Positions 1 to 10,676 of a stretch of 23,994 nt of DNA are shown piece after piece. Where the stretch lies: contig JAJIRX010000799.1 in assembly GCA_023853785.1 (NCBI GenBank), forward strand, positions 1-23,994, written 5' to 3'. Below the pieces are notes generated by a model. It was not told where the DNA came from. It worked only from the letters and a program-made list of their open reading frames with translations, and did no database searches. Source of the stretch: Psilocybe azurescens (lineage: Eukaryota; Basidiomycota; Agaricomycetes; Agaricales; Agrocybaceae). Each line of letters begins with the position of its first letter. The stretch's first letter is position 1. The translations under genes were made by a program, and so were the position numbers.

Positions 1-1790
1 GAACCCGACGTATGCGCGGCTGTTGGGGATTTTGGCAGCGAGGGTGACGCCTGTCCAGATCGTGACGATTTCGATAAATCCGTCCACGCAGCCGAGGAGG
101 GTGGTCTGTAAAGGGCTAAATCCAAACGATGACACGATGATTTGGCGCTGGTTGGTTAGCGAGTTGGGAACGTTGTCAAGCGCGGAGAAGAGCGCGAAGA
201 GCCATGTTTTGGGGTCGAGTAGAGCTTCGATCATCCTTTTTGATGTTATTGACATTTTTAATTGGATTGGAGGTAGAGGATTGCAGCGTGACTTACTGCT
301 CTTTCTTGAAATGCTTATTTTCGACACCAGTTTGATTTTCCTGGATCAAACATCAATCGCAATTCAAGGGACGGGGCCCAGGAGTTAATTTGAATTGAAT
401 GTGTACCTTTATCCGACGAACAGCGATAACTTTCTCAGCAGGTGTCAAAACCAAGCTGTGGTAGGAGAGTTGGGGAAGAGGAACCTAAATGGACATAAGG
501 CGGGGTTATCAGGTTGTACCGCATACAAATGAGTACTGAGAAGATGGTGGACCAACCAGAATGCAGTGGCAGTGAGAAGAGTGAGGAAGCCAGTGATGAT
601 CATCAGCCTGACATGGCTGTTAATGAGAAGGACTTTGAGGGGAATCTGAATGCGGCTTACCATTGCCAGGGCTCAAATGTCTTGGTGTGGATATGCAGCG
701 ACCCAAAGCTAATGAATCCAGAGATAATCTGAGCTGTGTGGAGGTGTCACGTCAGACGTTCTTGCCTCAGAAGGGGCGATTCATACCAGTGCCGTTCATC
801 AGGACTACAGTTAATGGTAAATCTCCTATACATCACTGTAAGAGAAAAGGCCACTTACACCAGTATCCGACTCGTAACGTCTGTTCTTTTCTTGTGTAAA
901 ACATTGATGTGACAATCATGAAGCCAGCGGTTATGGATCCTTCGCACATGCCTAATATAAGGCGGACGGCAAATAGGCCTGCAAAGTTTTTGCAGGCCGC
1001 ATGCGAGCATAGAGCTACGCCCCAAACAAAAATGTTGATGCTGGAGATGTATGAAGTTAGAAACAACCACGATGCCTAGCTATGCGTCAGGCTTGCCTCA
1101 TCCATCGGCCAACAGGGAATCTCTGCAAACAAAGATTCTGTGGGAATACAAAAATGAGGTAACTGATATAGAAGATTGTGCCGAGCCTAATGAAAATGCT
1201 ATCAGTGTCCAATAAGTCTGGAAGCGATTATAATTTCGGGTACCAGTTGTATCTATGAATCGATCAATGAATATGACCGCCATAAACGTAATGACGGAGC
1301 GGAGGACTTACTGATTGGTTGTAAGATGCGTAGCTTGTCTGAAGACACTTGAATGGGATTTTGGAAAGCAGAGACGCCATGTATAACGCACCGTATTCCT
1401 AGAATTGCAGAACTTCCTAGCGTCGTCTTGTCCATGAATTGTATCCTGCGTTTATTGAATCACTAAGTCGCATACTGCGGATCAGGTGGAGCCGCACCAA
1501 TAAAGAACTGGACCCAACAGTTAGTACGGATGTCATCAAACGGGGGTGTAGAACGACTTACTGCACATCAGCGGGAGGATATGGTAATCTATCTTGCGCC
1601 TGTAGAGATTTTGAAATCGTATAACAAGCAGCACGCCATTGGCATAGGGGACACCCTACCTGATACGCAAAGCCTCGGCAGGATCAAGTGCTTCCAGGTC
1701 CCCTGAAGCAAATTCTGCAGCAGTATCGACCTCCTTAGAAGAGACAGCCACAATCTCAATCTCGTCTCTTCTCTTCACGTCCCTTCTCAT
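1..1790 (-). CDS. MFS transporter, Dal5/allantoate permease (anion:cation symporter) type, partial
   Basis: Proton-coupled plasma-membrane uptake carrier; substrate not predictable (family members carry allantoate, nicotinate, other organic anions). I trace 14 exons: 1790-1660, 1599-1562, 1507-1498, 1445-1392, 1338-1312, 1252-1244, 1186-1097, 1040-859, 804-787, 733-661, 607-557, 484-407, 340-297 and 235-1. All phases agree except in exon 12. The protein is about 347 aa to the window edge; family members are about 480-520 aa, so the last helices lie outside. Recognisable blocks in order: RRKIDYHILPLMC, QFMDKTTLGSSAILG, FAVRLILGMCEGSITAGF, FYTRKEQTLRVGYW and EALLDPKTWLF. Start ATG 1790 opens a charged cytosolic N-terminus. 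Exons 3 (10 nt) and 6 (9 nt) are micro-exons, and the intron after exon 7 is GC-AG. Exon 12 needs one extra base in the T run at 447-450 to read SPTTAWF-LTPAEK; otherwise it stops. Confidence 0.87.
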
Positions 1791-2542
1791 CGCTGTATTC
1801 AGCGCTCGACCCCATAGTACTGAGAGGCAAGTAATCGCGGGCAGTAGGTGCTAATGGCCTGTTAGAGCGGGCCAATTTGGTGCCAATGGGAGAAGAAGTA
1901 TATACTAACCGAATGACCATATTCGCGATACCATGCCCCGCATTATCATGCCAGCATGCTCCAATTCTGAGTAGAAGGGGCAAAGGATCTGAAAATAGAC
2001 TTCAGATTTGCTTTACTATCGTGTCCTGAGAAAAGACAAAAACAGTTAGGCCCAAGTGGATCCAATAAAATCCCATGCCCGCCGTGAGAGCACGAGGTCA
2101 TGTCAAAGTGGTATCGCAAAAGGAGTGAGTGAGAGCACAACACTGGAAGGGCCAGACTATCGGTGTTGAGCTTCATTGCCAGAGAGTTGCCAGAATTGTG
2201 CCAGAGATCATTTGGAGCTTGTTTGGGGAGACTGGAGTTGGTTCGGGCTCGAATCCTACTTACTTTCGAATGTACGAATTGCGCTGGCAACCTAAGTTTA
2301 GATGGCTTTCATGAAGGGATTCAAGGCGTTTATGTTCAGACTTTCGCTTTGTCCATTGGGATCTTTCAGAGTTCAATGGAAGCAGAATGGAAGGTGCATG
2401 ATACTGTGAAGGCTTGGCGATCGCGTGTGGCTAATCTAGGCACATTTCGTCGCGTCGGTCACGACTGTGTCTTCCAAGTCGGGGTCTACGTAATTTATCA
2501 GTGAATGTCTCTGTTAACAACAGTCCATCCTTCCCAGTACAT
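1791..2542. other. Divergent intergenic region between MFS transporter and XPG-like nuclease
   Basis: Presumed shared 5' region of the two outward-facing genes. It holds overlapping short ORFs on both strands (for example 2163-2504 plus and 1946-2290 minus), but none resembles a known family or offers a splice join to its neighbours, so I treat it as non-coding. Confidence 0.5.
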
Positions 2543-4316
2543 ATGGGAGTGAAAGGATTGAACATATTCGTCAAGAACATCTGGTAAATATATCATCAAT
2601 TCTCGGCATTGGCAATTGCTCTAACATTGCGCGTTCAGTCCAACCGTCTTCAAAGAACTGCCTAATCGCCTTGAAGCACTTCGAGGAAAGAAGATCGTTA
2701 TGTGAGCAATTCGGTATATTCTGTGTTCGATTTCTGTCCATTTAACCTGTTGTACTAGCGATGGAACCCTCATAACGCAAAGGTATCATTATGCAAGACA
2801 GAATTATGAGCACCGTCATATCTATGGATGGTTCCGACTAGCTCGAGACCTGGAGAGGGCTGGAGTCTCAGCGGTCTGCGTATTCGACGGAAATGAACGT
2901 AGCGACGCCAAAGCTGAAGAGGTGCGTATCATCTCTCCTCTGCGCCTTGCGAAGTATTCACCAAAAGACAGGTCCAACGCAGACGCGACCTTCGCCAATT
3001 AGTCGGAGAACGCTGGTCGGTGGAAAACGCCCGTTATGAACGGCTCCACAAGCTGAAAGAGGGAATACAACTCTTCCAAACCCTCGACACATCAGCAAGA
3101 CAACAGGTGTTACAGTCTCTCAATAAGCCGTCCTTTACAGAGACCCAGGATTCGACCGCCCTCCAACGAGAACTCTTGAGGAAGCAGCCTGCAGCATTAG
3201 AGAAACCGCCTGAATTTCCTGCCCAGGACGCTGCAACTCCCACCACTAGCGCCAGCCCGACGGTGCTCTTAGCCGATGTTGTCTCCATTTTCAAATCGCT
3301 GCATGTTAGCTACAAAGCAGGAGTTGCGAAACTCGTGACTATTTCAGCCGACTCCGAAGAAGCTAAAGCTAAAATGCCAGCAGCAGAAACGCCGGAAGCA
3401 GCGGAAGCGCAGGACGCAGCAGAAGCAAATGTGATGACCAAAAACAGACCGAACTTTGCACTGAAGAAGGACAGCTATGGCACAAAATCACGCAGTCCCT
3501 TGATTCCCCTACAGCAGAGATTGATGCCAATGTCGAGCAGAGTATCCAAGAGTTAGTTAAGCAAAGTCATGAGATGTCGGAGTCTTTCAATCGACGCAGG
3601 AATGCCCCAGACTCAAAGATGTACGGCGAATCTCAGGAGCTTCTACGAGCCCTGGGTATCCCTTGCATCCTGACTACCGGGGGCATCGAAGCAGAAGCTC
3701 TCGCGTCGTCAATGGTCCTAGCAGGACACGCCGACTACGTGGCTAGTGAAGACACAGTATGCCGATTCTCTCTTCCCCAATCCTAACTAACGCAACTATT
3801 CATCTCCAGGACGTAATGGTCTACGAAGCAACTCTGCTCAAGAACATCACTAGCTACGACTCGCCCCTCGTCACCGTCTCCGGCGCCGACATGCGTACCT
3901 CCCTCGGGCTTACCCGTTCTCAATTCCTTGACTTCGCCCTGCTCCTCGGCACCGACTTCACCCACCGCATCGGACAGATTGGACCCACACGCGCATACGC
4001 ATTCATCAAAGACCACGGCTCCATCGAGGGCGTCGTCAAGCACATCGCAGACAACCCAAAGTATAAACCGACGCTGCCCTGGGACTCCTACTTCGCCCAA
4101 GTCAACATCGCAAGGCTCGTCTTCCAGACGCTGCCGCCGGTGCCTCCACCGGAGTCCTTCCAGCCCACAGAGAAGAACGAGGCGCTGGCTGCTGAGATTT
4201 TGAAGAAGTATGGGCTTGCCTTTTTCTTGATGAGAGAGGATGAATGGGATTATAATCTGGCGTATGCTGCGACTGTGGGCGGGAATTATTTCGGCGATGA
4301 TCCTTCAACATGGTGA
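2543..4316 (+). CDS. XPG/FEN1-family PIN-domain nuclease
   Basis: Structure-specific 5' nuclease family acting on flaps or bubbles in DNA replication and repair. Exons: 2543-2583, 2639-2701, 2759-2921, 2972-3756 and 3810-4316, giving 519 aa if one base is restored. The start is fixed by the MGVKGLN block that opens this family. XPG-N domain is at about residues 1-110, with metal-ligand candidates D36 (KKIVIDGT) and D78 (CVFDGNER). A variable Ala/Glu-rich linker follows at about 220-250. XPG-I follows with E329 and E331 (GGIEAEA), D350 and D352 (SEDTDV), and D400 (LLGTDF) before a helix-hairpin-helix-like IGPTRAYAFIKDHGSIE. All catalytic acids are present, so the enzyme should be active. Exon 4 changes frame at the A5 run 3440-3444: upstream AEANVMTK, downstream QTELCTEEGQLWHK. 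It belongs to a divergent fungal XPG-like group rather than canonical Rad27, Exo1 or Rad2; exact orthology is not assigned. Confidence 0.87.
3440..3444 (+). other. Apparent 1-bp frame disruption in XPG-like nuclease
   Basis: Run of five A where six would join the two halves of exon 4. Both sides read as clear XPG-family sequence in frames that differ by one base, and no intron of acceptable size fits. Confidence 0.7.
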
Positions 4317-5090
4317 ATTCCAGGCTTGATTGCCGACGATAGAGGTTACACTCAGCCCGTGGGCCGCCCATCGCATGCCGGACATCGTCGCGGGGATGTC
4401 ATATGTCTGCTTCGCGCAGCCTTTTAGGCCCTCCGACATCCCAGATTCGTGCAGCAAGGGATGCGTGAATCAACCCGCGGTTATACATACTGACCCGTCA
4501 GTTCATGGATAAAGGCGGTTAACGACAGGTATATCTATGGTATAATTAACACGCATTAAAGTGCAAAATACGAGGATGCAAGGATATATATCATGCTCGA
4601 ACCATAGCGGAAGATATGAAACAATCTAGGAACGAATGGAAGATATGTTGGCAAAATCTTGCAGTTGGGTGGAGCGGGCGATAGATTGTACCAGAGGGTC
4701 CATCCTTTAATTTGAGATAACGATTGCTGATTGCACGAGTGAATGAAGCTTTTCCAGACCTACAAACTGAAAATGTATGAGTAAGCCACAAATAAGCCAC
4801 ATTCGATCTGACTCCGAATCATAGGCCAATAATCGTTGATATGTACTCGTAAGTGTTCGGTACGATACGATACCAGCGATGATCATCGACAAGCTCTCGG
4901 AGGCGGGGAGCACTGTTCACAACGAACCATTACGAACGGCGACTCCGACGAGGATAAGATCTGATAAAAAGTAAGTATATACATCCTCTGGAATTTGTCA
5001 GTACAAGTGTAAGTAAGTAAGTAAACACAAAGTCAGAGTTGCTCCAACATCAAACAACACTCCCATCTACCTTGAAACACACGACAAAAA
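4317..5090. other. Intergenic region between convergent nuclease and RAD51-paralog genes
   Basis: 3' flanks of two converging genes. A short (TAAG)n tract lies at 5010-5024, and several AT-rich stretches could serve as polyadenylation regions. No coding signal recognised; the short minus ORFs at 4591-4913 lack family features. Confidence 0.5.
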
Positions 5091-6678
5091 TCAGCCTATA
5101 CATTCAAAACTCCAAAACACGAAGTCTAGAGATCTTCTCACAATTGTATACGGCTGCACAATCAACGGCATCTTCGCATTATTTCCGTGAGGATACTTCG
5201 GACACGAGAGTAACTTGATATGCCTAAACCGATAATCCTCGTCAGAGACAGAAGCCAAAAGAGAGAGAGAGAAAGAAGAGAATAGAACGCACCCTGATGT
5301 CAAGCTGTCCAGTGAGAGTATCACTCTGTGGGCTTTACCGCTAGGAAGGTATGCGGGGCTACATTAATGCAAGTTCTATTAACATCTTCCTTGTATGATC
5401 GATTCTGTACGTACCAAGCTGTGGCAGCATCACGCCCCTCGCGCCAGAATCGAACGTCCCAGGCGAGCCATCGACGTTGACCATCTTCGTCGCCAATTGC
5501 GAAGTCACGACAATCTGCAGGAAAGGGGCCAAACAGTTAGGCATAAGCAACCGAATACGCATATACGCATATATTTACACAACTCTTGTGCTTTATCTTT
5601 GGGAACTCACAGTGAGGTGATTGGATGCAGTCGCTTTTGCGAACGCCTGTTTGACTCTTTCTAGGTGGACGTTCTTCTCCGAAGGGCTCAATGTGGATGT
5701 TTGGAATGGAAAGGAGACGGAGTTTATAACGAGCAGCGATACCTGCTCATCTCATAAGTCAGTCGTTGTTGAGTAGGAGCAGCAAGGAATTGCAATGTAG
5801 GTCAAAAAAAAGCAAGGATGAGGGTGAAAGAGAAGCCTACATACTTTAGAACGAGATTGCAGGATACTGGGAAGTTGGTGCATAAATAAGAGAAAATCAG
5901 CTAAATCTTGCATTTGTGTGTATTGTACGAGTTGCTGTAGATCCTTGCCGCCGTTTGAACTGAGTCCTGGAAATTGGAGTCAGCTCATTCAAAGCAGACA
6001 AATAAGAGATCCTGACACATCTTCCGCAGCGTCAAGAACGAAGAACAAAAGAGAAGGCGCATACATACTTTCTAGAGATTGGCTCAATATCGCAGGACTA
6101 GTCATGTGCTGACAATCTAAAAACGCACGTCGCGTTCAAACGTCCACATCGACAAGTAAGAAAGGCACAACCAATCCTCACCAATAAATATGATGTCCTC
6201 TCCCGCCTCAGCGAAGGACGCCACGATACCAATAGCAAGTTTCTCCTTCGGGCAGCCTGGTGGGCCGGATATCTCGAGGACATGGCCCCGAGAGAGGCCA
6301 CCGTCCAGGACTTTATCGAGGGCGGGGCACCTCGTTGAGATCTTCTGCGAGCCTTGCATCATCGCTGCGGCGGACTGCGTCATTATTTGGGACTGGAATG
6401 GGAGCGTAAGCCCCGGCGTGGCCGCGTGCACATGCGACGCGCCGATGGTCCTGTGGGCTAGAAGTGCTTGAACATCGGCCACTGGGAGGTTGAGGTCTAT
6501 TGAAGGCGCTTGATTTAATACAAGCATATCGCGTCTGCTATAGACCGAGCACACCTTTAGACAGAGACTCGACAGTAGCTGAACTGAGGTCTTGTAATGT
6601 TTCGTACCCATTCCGCACTAGCGCTGTGAAAACGTCTTTAGGAAGCCCGAGTGATAAGAGAGACCGTGTAGACGACAT
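5091..6678 (-). CDS. RAD51-paralog recombination protein (RecA/RAD51 fold, Rad55/RAD51C-like)
   Basis: Accessory protein for Rad51-mediated homologous recombination in the nucleus. Exons 6678-6555, 6496-6182, 6117-6070, 5966-5845, 5742-5611, 5514-5411, 5358-5293 and 5223-5091 sum to 1044 nt, 347 aa, with no frame conflict. N-terminal LGLPKDVFTALVRNGYETLQ is a helix-hairpin-helix-like domain (about 8-30), followed by a linker, PALDKVLDGGLSRGHVLEIS (about 99-118) and the P-loop GPPGCPKEK (about 119-127). The Walker B-like strand is SLLVINSVSFPF (about 205-216), then a segment with HLTIVVTSQLATKMV and the C-terminal AHRVILSLDSLTSG. The P-loop lacks the usual G-K-[ST] (it reads P-K-E) and Walker B has Asn where Asp is usual, so ATP hydrolysis may be weak or absent. 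The exact paralog (Rad55, RAD51C, XRCC2 type) is not settled. Confidence 0.82.
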
Positions 6679-6920
6679 CAGTCAGTGGGCATGGGGATCA
6701 TAAACTAACAAAACAAGACACAGAGGTGACAAGTGTCGCGTTTGAATGCATAGATTGTGGTACGACGACGTTCAAGTCTCGTAAGTACCAAAGCGATGTC
6801 ATTCAGTTCGAACTCCGCGAATTCTTGGCGCGTGAACATATTCAACTAAGCGCAAGAATTGCTCAAAGTATCAGAGAAATTTGTTCACCATGGAGGAACA
6901 GGCGGTGGCAGCATAAGGGA

Positions 6921-7134
6921 ACGCGTTCAAATAAATGAAGAAATCATGGTTAACGAGAGAGCTGGCGGGAAAAAGACGCGACGTGGAAATTGAATTTGAT
7001 TAAAAGATGCTCAGTATCGATGTAATAGTTATCGAGATAATTTTCACCACAGGAGGTATGGACCAACACAATGCTGTATGAACTAGCACTCACCCATCCA
7101 CCAAAAGTACCCCCAACACAACAGTGCAACGCGT
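6921..7134. promoter_or_regulatory. MCB/E2F-like sites upstream of RAD51-paralog
   Basis: ACGCGT occurs at 6921-6926 and 7129-7134, ACGCGA at 6976-6981, and a GGCGGGAAAA box (E2F-type, TTTCCCGCC on the minus strand) at 6964-6973. These lie about 240-450 bp upstream of the RAD51-paralog start at 6678. MBF/E2F-type factors drive G1/S genes, including recombination genes, in fungi; binding here is inferred. Confidence 0.4.
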
Positions 7135-7920
7135 CCACCTCCTACAACAATTCACACGAAGTGAACAAAAACAGGGAAAAAATTACATGACAGACGAAGA
7201 GTAGTCTGAATCGAGTTGCACGAAGATTTTCTCCAGCCAAAAGGCCAAAGAAAATCGACAACATGCGCTGCGAAGTGAGCTGAAGGATAGTCGACCATGA
7301 CGCGACCCATCCCAGTCCCCCCGAAAGAGAAAAGAACGAAGTCGAAGCCAACACATCGCCACCCGATCATTACAGCGAGTTCCAAGACTACTTCGCGCCA
7401 TTCCCTCCTGCCTGCCACGAGGACGAACGGCGATCTTTGGGGCTCCCTCTGAGACGAAGGATAAACGCGAAGAGTCGGATTTCTGATACGCCGTTGCAGC
7501 TGGTTACAGCTGGATCCAGCTAGGATCGATCAAGAATGATTAGAATGCTCAGACCTTAGCCCGCTCGCAAATGCGGATTGATGGATGAGGCGCGAAGCCC
7601 ACCATCTGTCCTGTATGAGGCGAGCCTCGCAGCTTCTCCATCTGTCATGGTTGGTGAGAGAAATTGATGTGCGGAAAAATCACTTGACTGCATGCGTGTA
7701 TTTGGTTGTGATTGGCAGCAGACTGGGATGATGCAACGCGCTACTACGTCACTCTACCGCCTATGATCTTATCTTGCGATCAAAGTCAGCTCCGAGTCTT
7801 TGACCTTTCTTTCAAAAGTCATTACGCAGCATTATGCGGTGTGAATTTTTATTCTATAAATTAAAGGAGACACCGAGCTTCCGATTATTCCCCGCACTAA
7901 GCCGTGCTGACACAAAGCAG

Positions 7921-8010
7921 CCAATGAAATTAATAACAGGGCGATCATATGGCGGGGGAGAGGAGGGGTCATCTCGAATTATAGCCGGGTCGCCGACTCC
8001 TTACAGTATA
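7921..8010 (+). promoter_or_regulatory. Core promoter elements of the aldo/keto reductase gene
   Basis: CCAAT at 7921-7925, an AGGGG element (Msn2/4-type STRE) at 7964-7968 and a TATA box (TATAAG) beginning at 8007, about 75 nt before the ATG at 8081. A stress-inducible reductase is a plausible reading; the factor assignments are inference. Confidence 0.4.
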
Positions 8011-8080
8011 AGTACCAGTGAGAAAACTATCTCTTTTGCTTATCACCCACCACTACTTTCACTCCTACAAATCCTTTACA

Positions 8081-9378
8081 ATGCCTGCTTCCAAATCCGT
8101 AAAGCTCAACACTGGCGCAGAGATGCCCACTCTCGGTCTCGGTATGTCTTGGTACCCACGCGCTCCAACCATACGCGTCATTTTACGATTCTCAACAACT
8201 ATCCACAGGTACCTGGAAATCGGGCACTGGCGAAGTAGCTCACGCCGTCGAGTTTGCCCTCAAGAATGGATACACGCACATCGATACTGCCACCGCCTAC
8301 GAGAACGAAGCCGAAGTCGGCGCTGGTATCCAAGCGTCCGGCGTCCCTCGTGAATCCTTCTTCCTCACCACCAAGCTGAACAACAATGACCACAAGAGGG
8401 TTGCAGAAGCCCTTGAGGTTTCATTGAAAGCCCTCAAGACTGATTATCTTGATCTTTGTGAGTATATGCGTCGATGATAAAATTATTGGAAGTAATTCCA
8501 ACCGCTGGGGTAGGGCTTATGCACTGGCCCGCTCCTATGGTCCAAGATCTCAGCGGCCCTGAGCGCTCGGTATGGCAGCACATATTGTCTATTTTATAAG
8601 TCCATGGTACTGAGTTTCTTCTTCTTTAGATCGACTGGCTCGATACTTGGAAGACAATGGTCAAAATCTATAAAGAAAACCCCCAGAAAGTCAAGGCAAT
8701 CGGTGCGCATATAATTTAACATTATACCCCTATAAAGAGGGCTAATTTTATCCCAACAAGGCGTATCCAATTTCTCCATTGATTACCTTAAGCGTCTACT
8801 TGCCGACTCTGATGTTGTCCCTGCCGTGAACCAAATCGAGCTCCATCCGTATGTGTCTCCTTTTAGCCTGGACTTTGCCTCGATATAGCTCATGACATTC
8901 CAAAGTTCTTGTACACAGGAAGAACTCGTCGAATTTTGCAGAGAAAAGGCATCGTCGTCACCGCATACTCCCCTCTCGGTTCAAACGGCTCCCCTTTGCT
9001 GAAAAATCCAATCGTGAACAAAATCGCCGAATCCCACGGCGTCTCCCCCGCGAACATTCTCATCTCCCTTCAAGCCAACAAACCTGGCGTTACTGGTGCG
9101 TATTTCATTAGATTCCAACTCTCCGTTCTAAATATACGATTTGTCCCACAGTCCTTTCTAAATCTGTTACAGACGCTCGTATTAAAGGTCAGTTTTAATA
9201 AATATTCTGATTTAAATTTGATTCGATTCTGACTTGCTTCTGTGTGTAACCAGCGAACGCCAAACTTATCGATTTGAAATTAGAAGAAGTTAAAGAATTG
9301 CAGGATATTGACAAGACGGAACACTTCCGCATCTGCCATCCCGACTGGACAGGATGGGGATCCCTTGGCTTCCCCTGA
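8081..9378 (+). CDS. Aldo/keto reductase (NADPH-dependent, GCY1/xylose-reductase-like)
   Basis: Cytosolic reductase of aldehydes, ketones or sugars with NAD(P)H. Exons 8081-8141, 8209-8457, 8514-8569, 8630-8702, 8761-8848, 8906-9095, 9152-9187 and 9254-9378 give 292 aa if one base is restored. The catalytic tetrad is visible: D46 and Y51 (HIDTATAYENE), K76 (LTTKLNNND) and H107 (LMHWP). NQIELHP, VVTAYSPLGSNGS and the cofactor-binding LSKSVTDARIKANAKL follow, so the TIM barrel is complete. Exon 6 changes frame at 8944-8949 (AAAAGG): upstream QEELVEFCREK and downstream GIVVTAYSPLG are one base out of phase. Substrate cannot be predicted. It converges with the macro-domain gene, 140 bp apart. Confidence 0.9.
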
Positions 9379-9518
9379 CTGCGAGTAGATAGAAAAGGAT
9401 TTGTAGAGGTATAGATCACTGTAACAACATAAGTTGTAGATTAAACGAAACCATATTTTTGGTTGGTTCTTGGTTCAGAAAAACCACCCGCACCTTCACT
9501 TTTCATCATCTACGCAAT

Positions 9519-10400
9519 TCAAAGGTCGTGCGTCCGACGGACTTCGCCCGCATACGAAAGCGCATCGTCCCACTCCAACGAACTCCATTTATCAGGATGC
9601 GCACACGCGTCGACGAAGTGCTTTACAGCCAACGCCATCTGCTGCGCACAGCGCGCTGCCGATATGTTGCCCGCGCCCGTCCCGAATCCGGTCATCAGGA
9701 CTTTGCGGATAGCAGTAATCTCTCCACTAGCGCCTTTATCACTGCTAGTACCATCGCCAATGCTGCTAGTAGCCACCGCACGGTTATGCCTCTCCAACTC
9801 GACGAGCAGGGCCCACATTAAATTATAAACGATCTCCCTATTCCACCGGACGTCCTCCGGGACGCGCATCGTCGGGCAGAGTGCGATGTATGCGCAGGCG
9901 TGCGGGTTGTTTGATGGTGAGCATGCGGTGCCGGCGAGAGGGACGAGGGTGCATGTTCCTGGGGGCGCGTAGCCTTTATAGCGGCTGTAGAGGGTCTTTT
10001 GGGCGAGATGGGTGGGGAGGAGGGGCGAGGAAGGGGAGAGCACTTCGGATATCGCTTGGTCGAATCTATAAAATCAAGTCATCAGATCCAGAACTGGCAT
10101 ATTCGTCTACCTTCCACATAGAGTATATATACATTTCATCACGCAAGATGAAGATTCGCACCAACAGCAAACAGTGTGAGCATTCAGATATAATATTTAC
10201 CCGCCATCTAAACGCCCATACGAGTTAGCAGGCGATACGATGCAGTCGAACTGGCCAAGATCGGATAGGGTGCCTCGCACGGTCAGCATGGTGAACTTTG
10301 CGCGGATGGCGGGGTCCGAGATATGTTCGGAGAAGGCGTGCGTCCATTCTTGGACTAGTAGACCGGAGCGGTCTATAAGAATGAATTGAAGGTTATCCAT
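9519..10400 (-). CDS. Macro-domain-like protein (ADP-ribose-binding fold)
   Basis: Two exons, 10400-10201 and 10065-9519, make an intact 248-aa protein. The N-terminal half holds FDCIVSPANSYGRLDGGFD (about 51-69), which matches the macro-domain ADP-ribose loop (NPANxxxxxGGGxDxAI type). Near the C-terminus KVLMTGFGTGAGNISAARCA corresponds to the second phosphate-binding loop, and a closing helix (AVKHFVDAC) follows. The middle has CAYIALCPTMRVPEDVRWNR and a Ser/Thr/Gly-rich insert. Members bind or hydrolyse ADP-ribose, its derivatives or ADP-ribosylated proteins; which applies here is unknown. The start ATG 10400 directly precedes the first beta strand (DNLQFILIDRSG). Three open frames on the opposite strand are shadows of this gene. 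Confidence 0.85.
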
Positions 10401-10676
10401 TGAGTGATGAGTACTGAGTGCAGCGTCGGAATGAAGTGAACGTTCAACGTTCAATATCAATATCAATGCGAGAATCAAAGTAGTTATTAATAACTCCTTC
10501 GTAGGTTGGGCTTGACACGTGATCACATCGCTGATTCTTTCACTCACAGACCGGGTTTGTGGCAACTGTTCATGACGTTGACGTTGAGCGCTAGCGCTGA
10601 TCTGTCGACTCTACGGGACTGAGCTTTCAGCCATCATCTAAGCCTGTGAATTATCAAATAGGAAGCCCCGCTCTCC

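Larger units (their letters stand above)
6679..8080. other. Divergent intergenic region between RAD51-paralog and aldo/keto reductase
   Basis: 1.4 kb with no recognised gene. The half next to the RAD51 paralog has MCB and E2F-like sites; the half next to the reductase has CCAAT, an AGGGG stress-type element at 7964-7968 and TATA at 8007-8010. Overlapping minus ORFs at 7142-7418 and a plus ORF at 6726-6938 have no family resemblance. Confidence 0.5.

Noticed and set aside
23..388. Plus-strand 121-aa ORF
   Set aside because: It is antisense to MFS exons 13-14, begins at TTG and has no family features.
2240..2262. GGGCTCGAATCC, resembling a tRNA T-arm
   Set aside because: No cloverleaf could be folded from the flanking sequence.
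6726..6938. Plus-strand 70-aa ORF with a CxxC pair
   Set aside because: Single CxxC only, non-ATG or weak start context, and located in the presumed RAD51-paralog promoter.
7142..7418. Three minus-strand ORFs of 70-88 aa
   Set aside because: Low-complexity hydrophobic translations, mutually overlapping frames, no splice-consistent extension or known motif.
9459..9828. Three overlapping plus-strand ORFs of 80-121 aa
   Set aside because: They lie opposite the macro-domain exon, which has clear family motifs; GC-rich antisense shadow.
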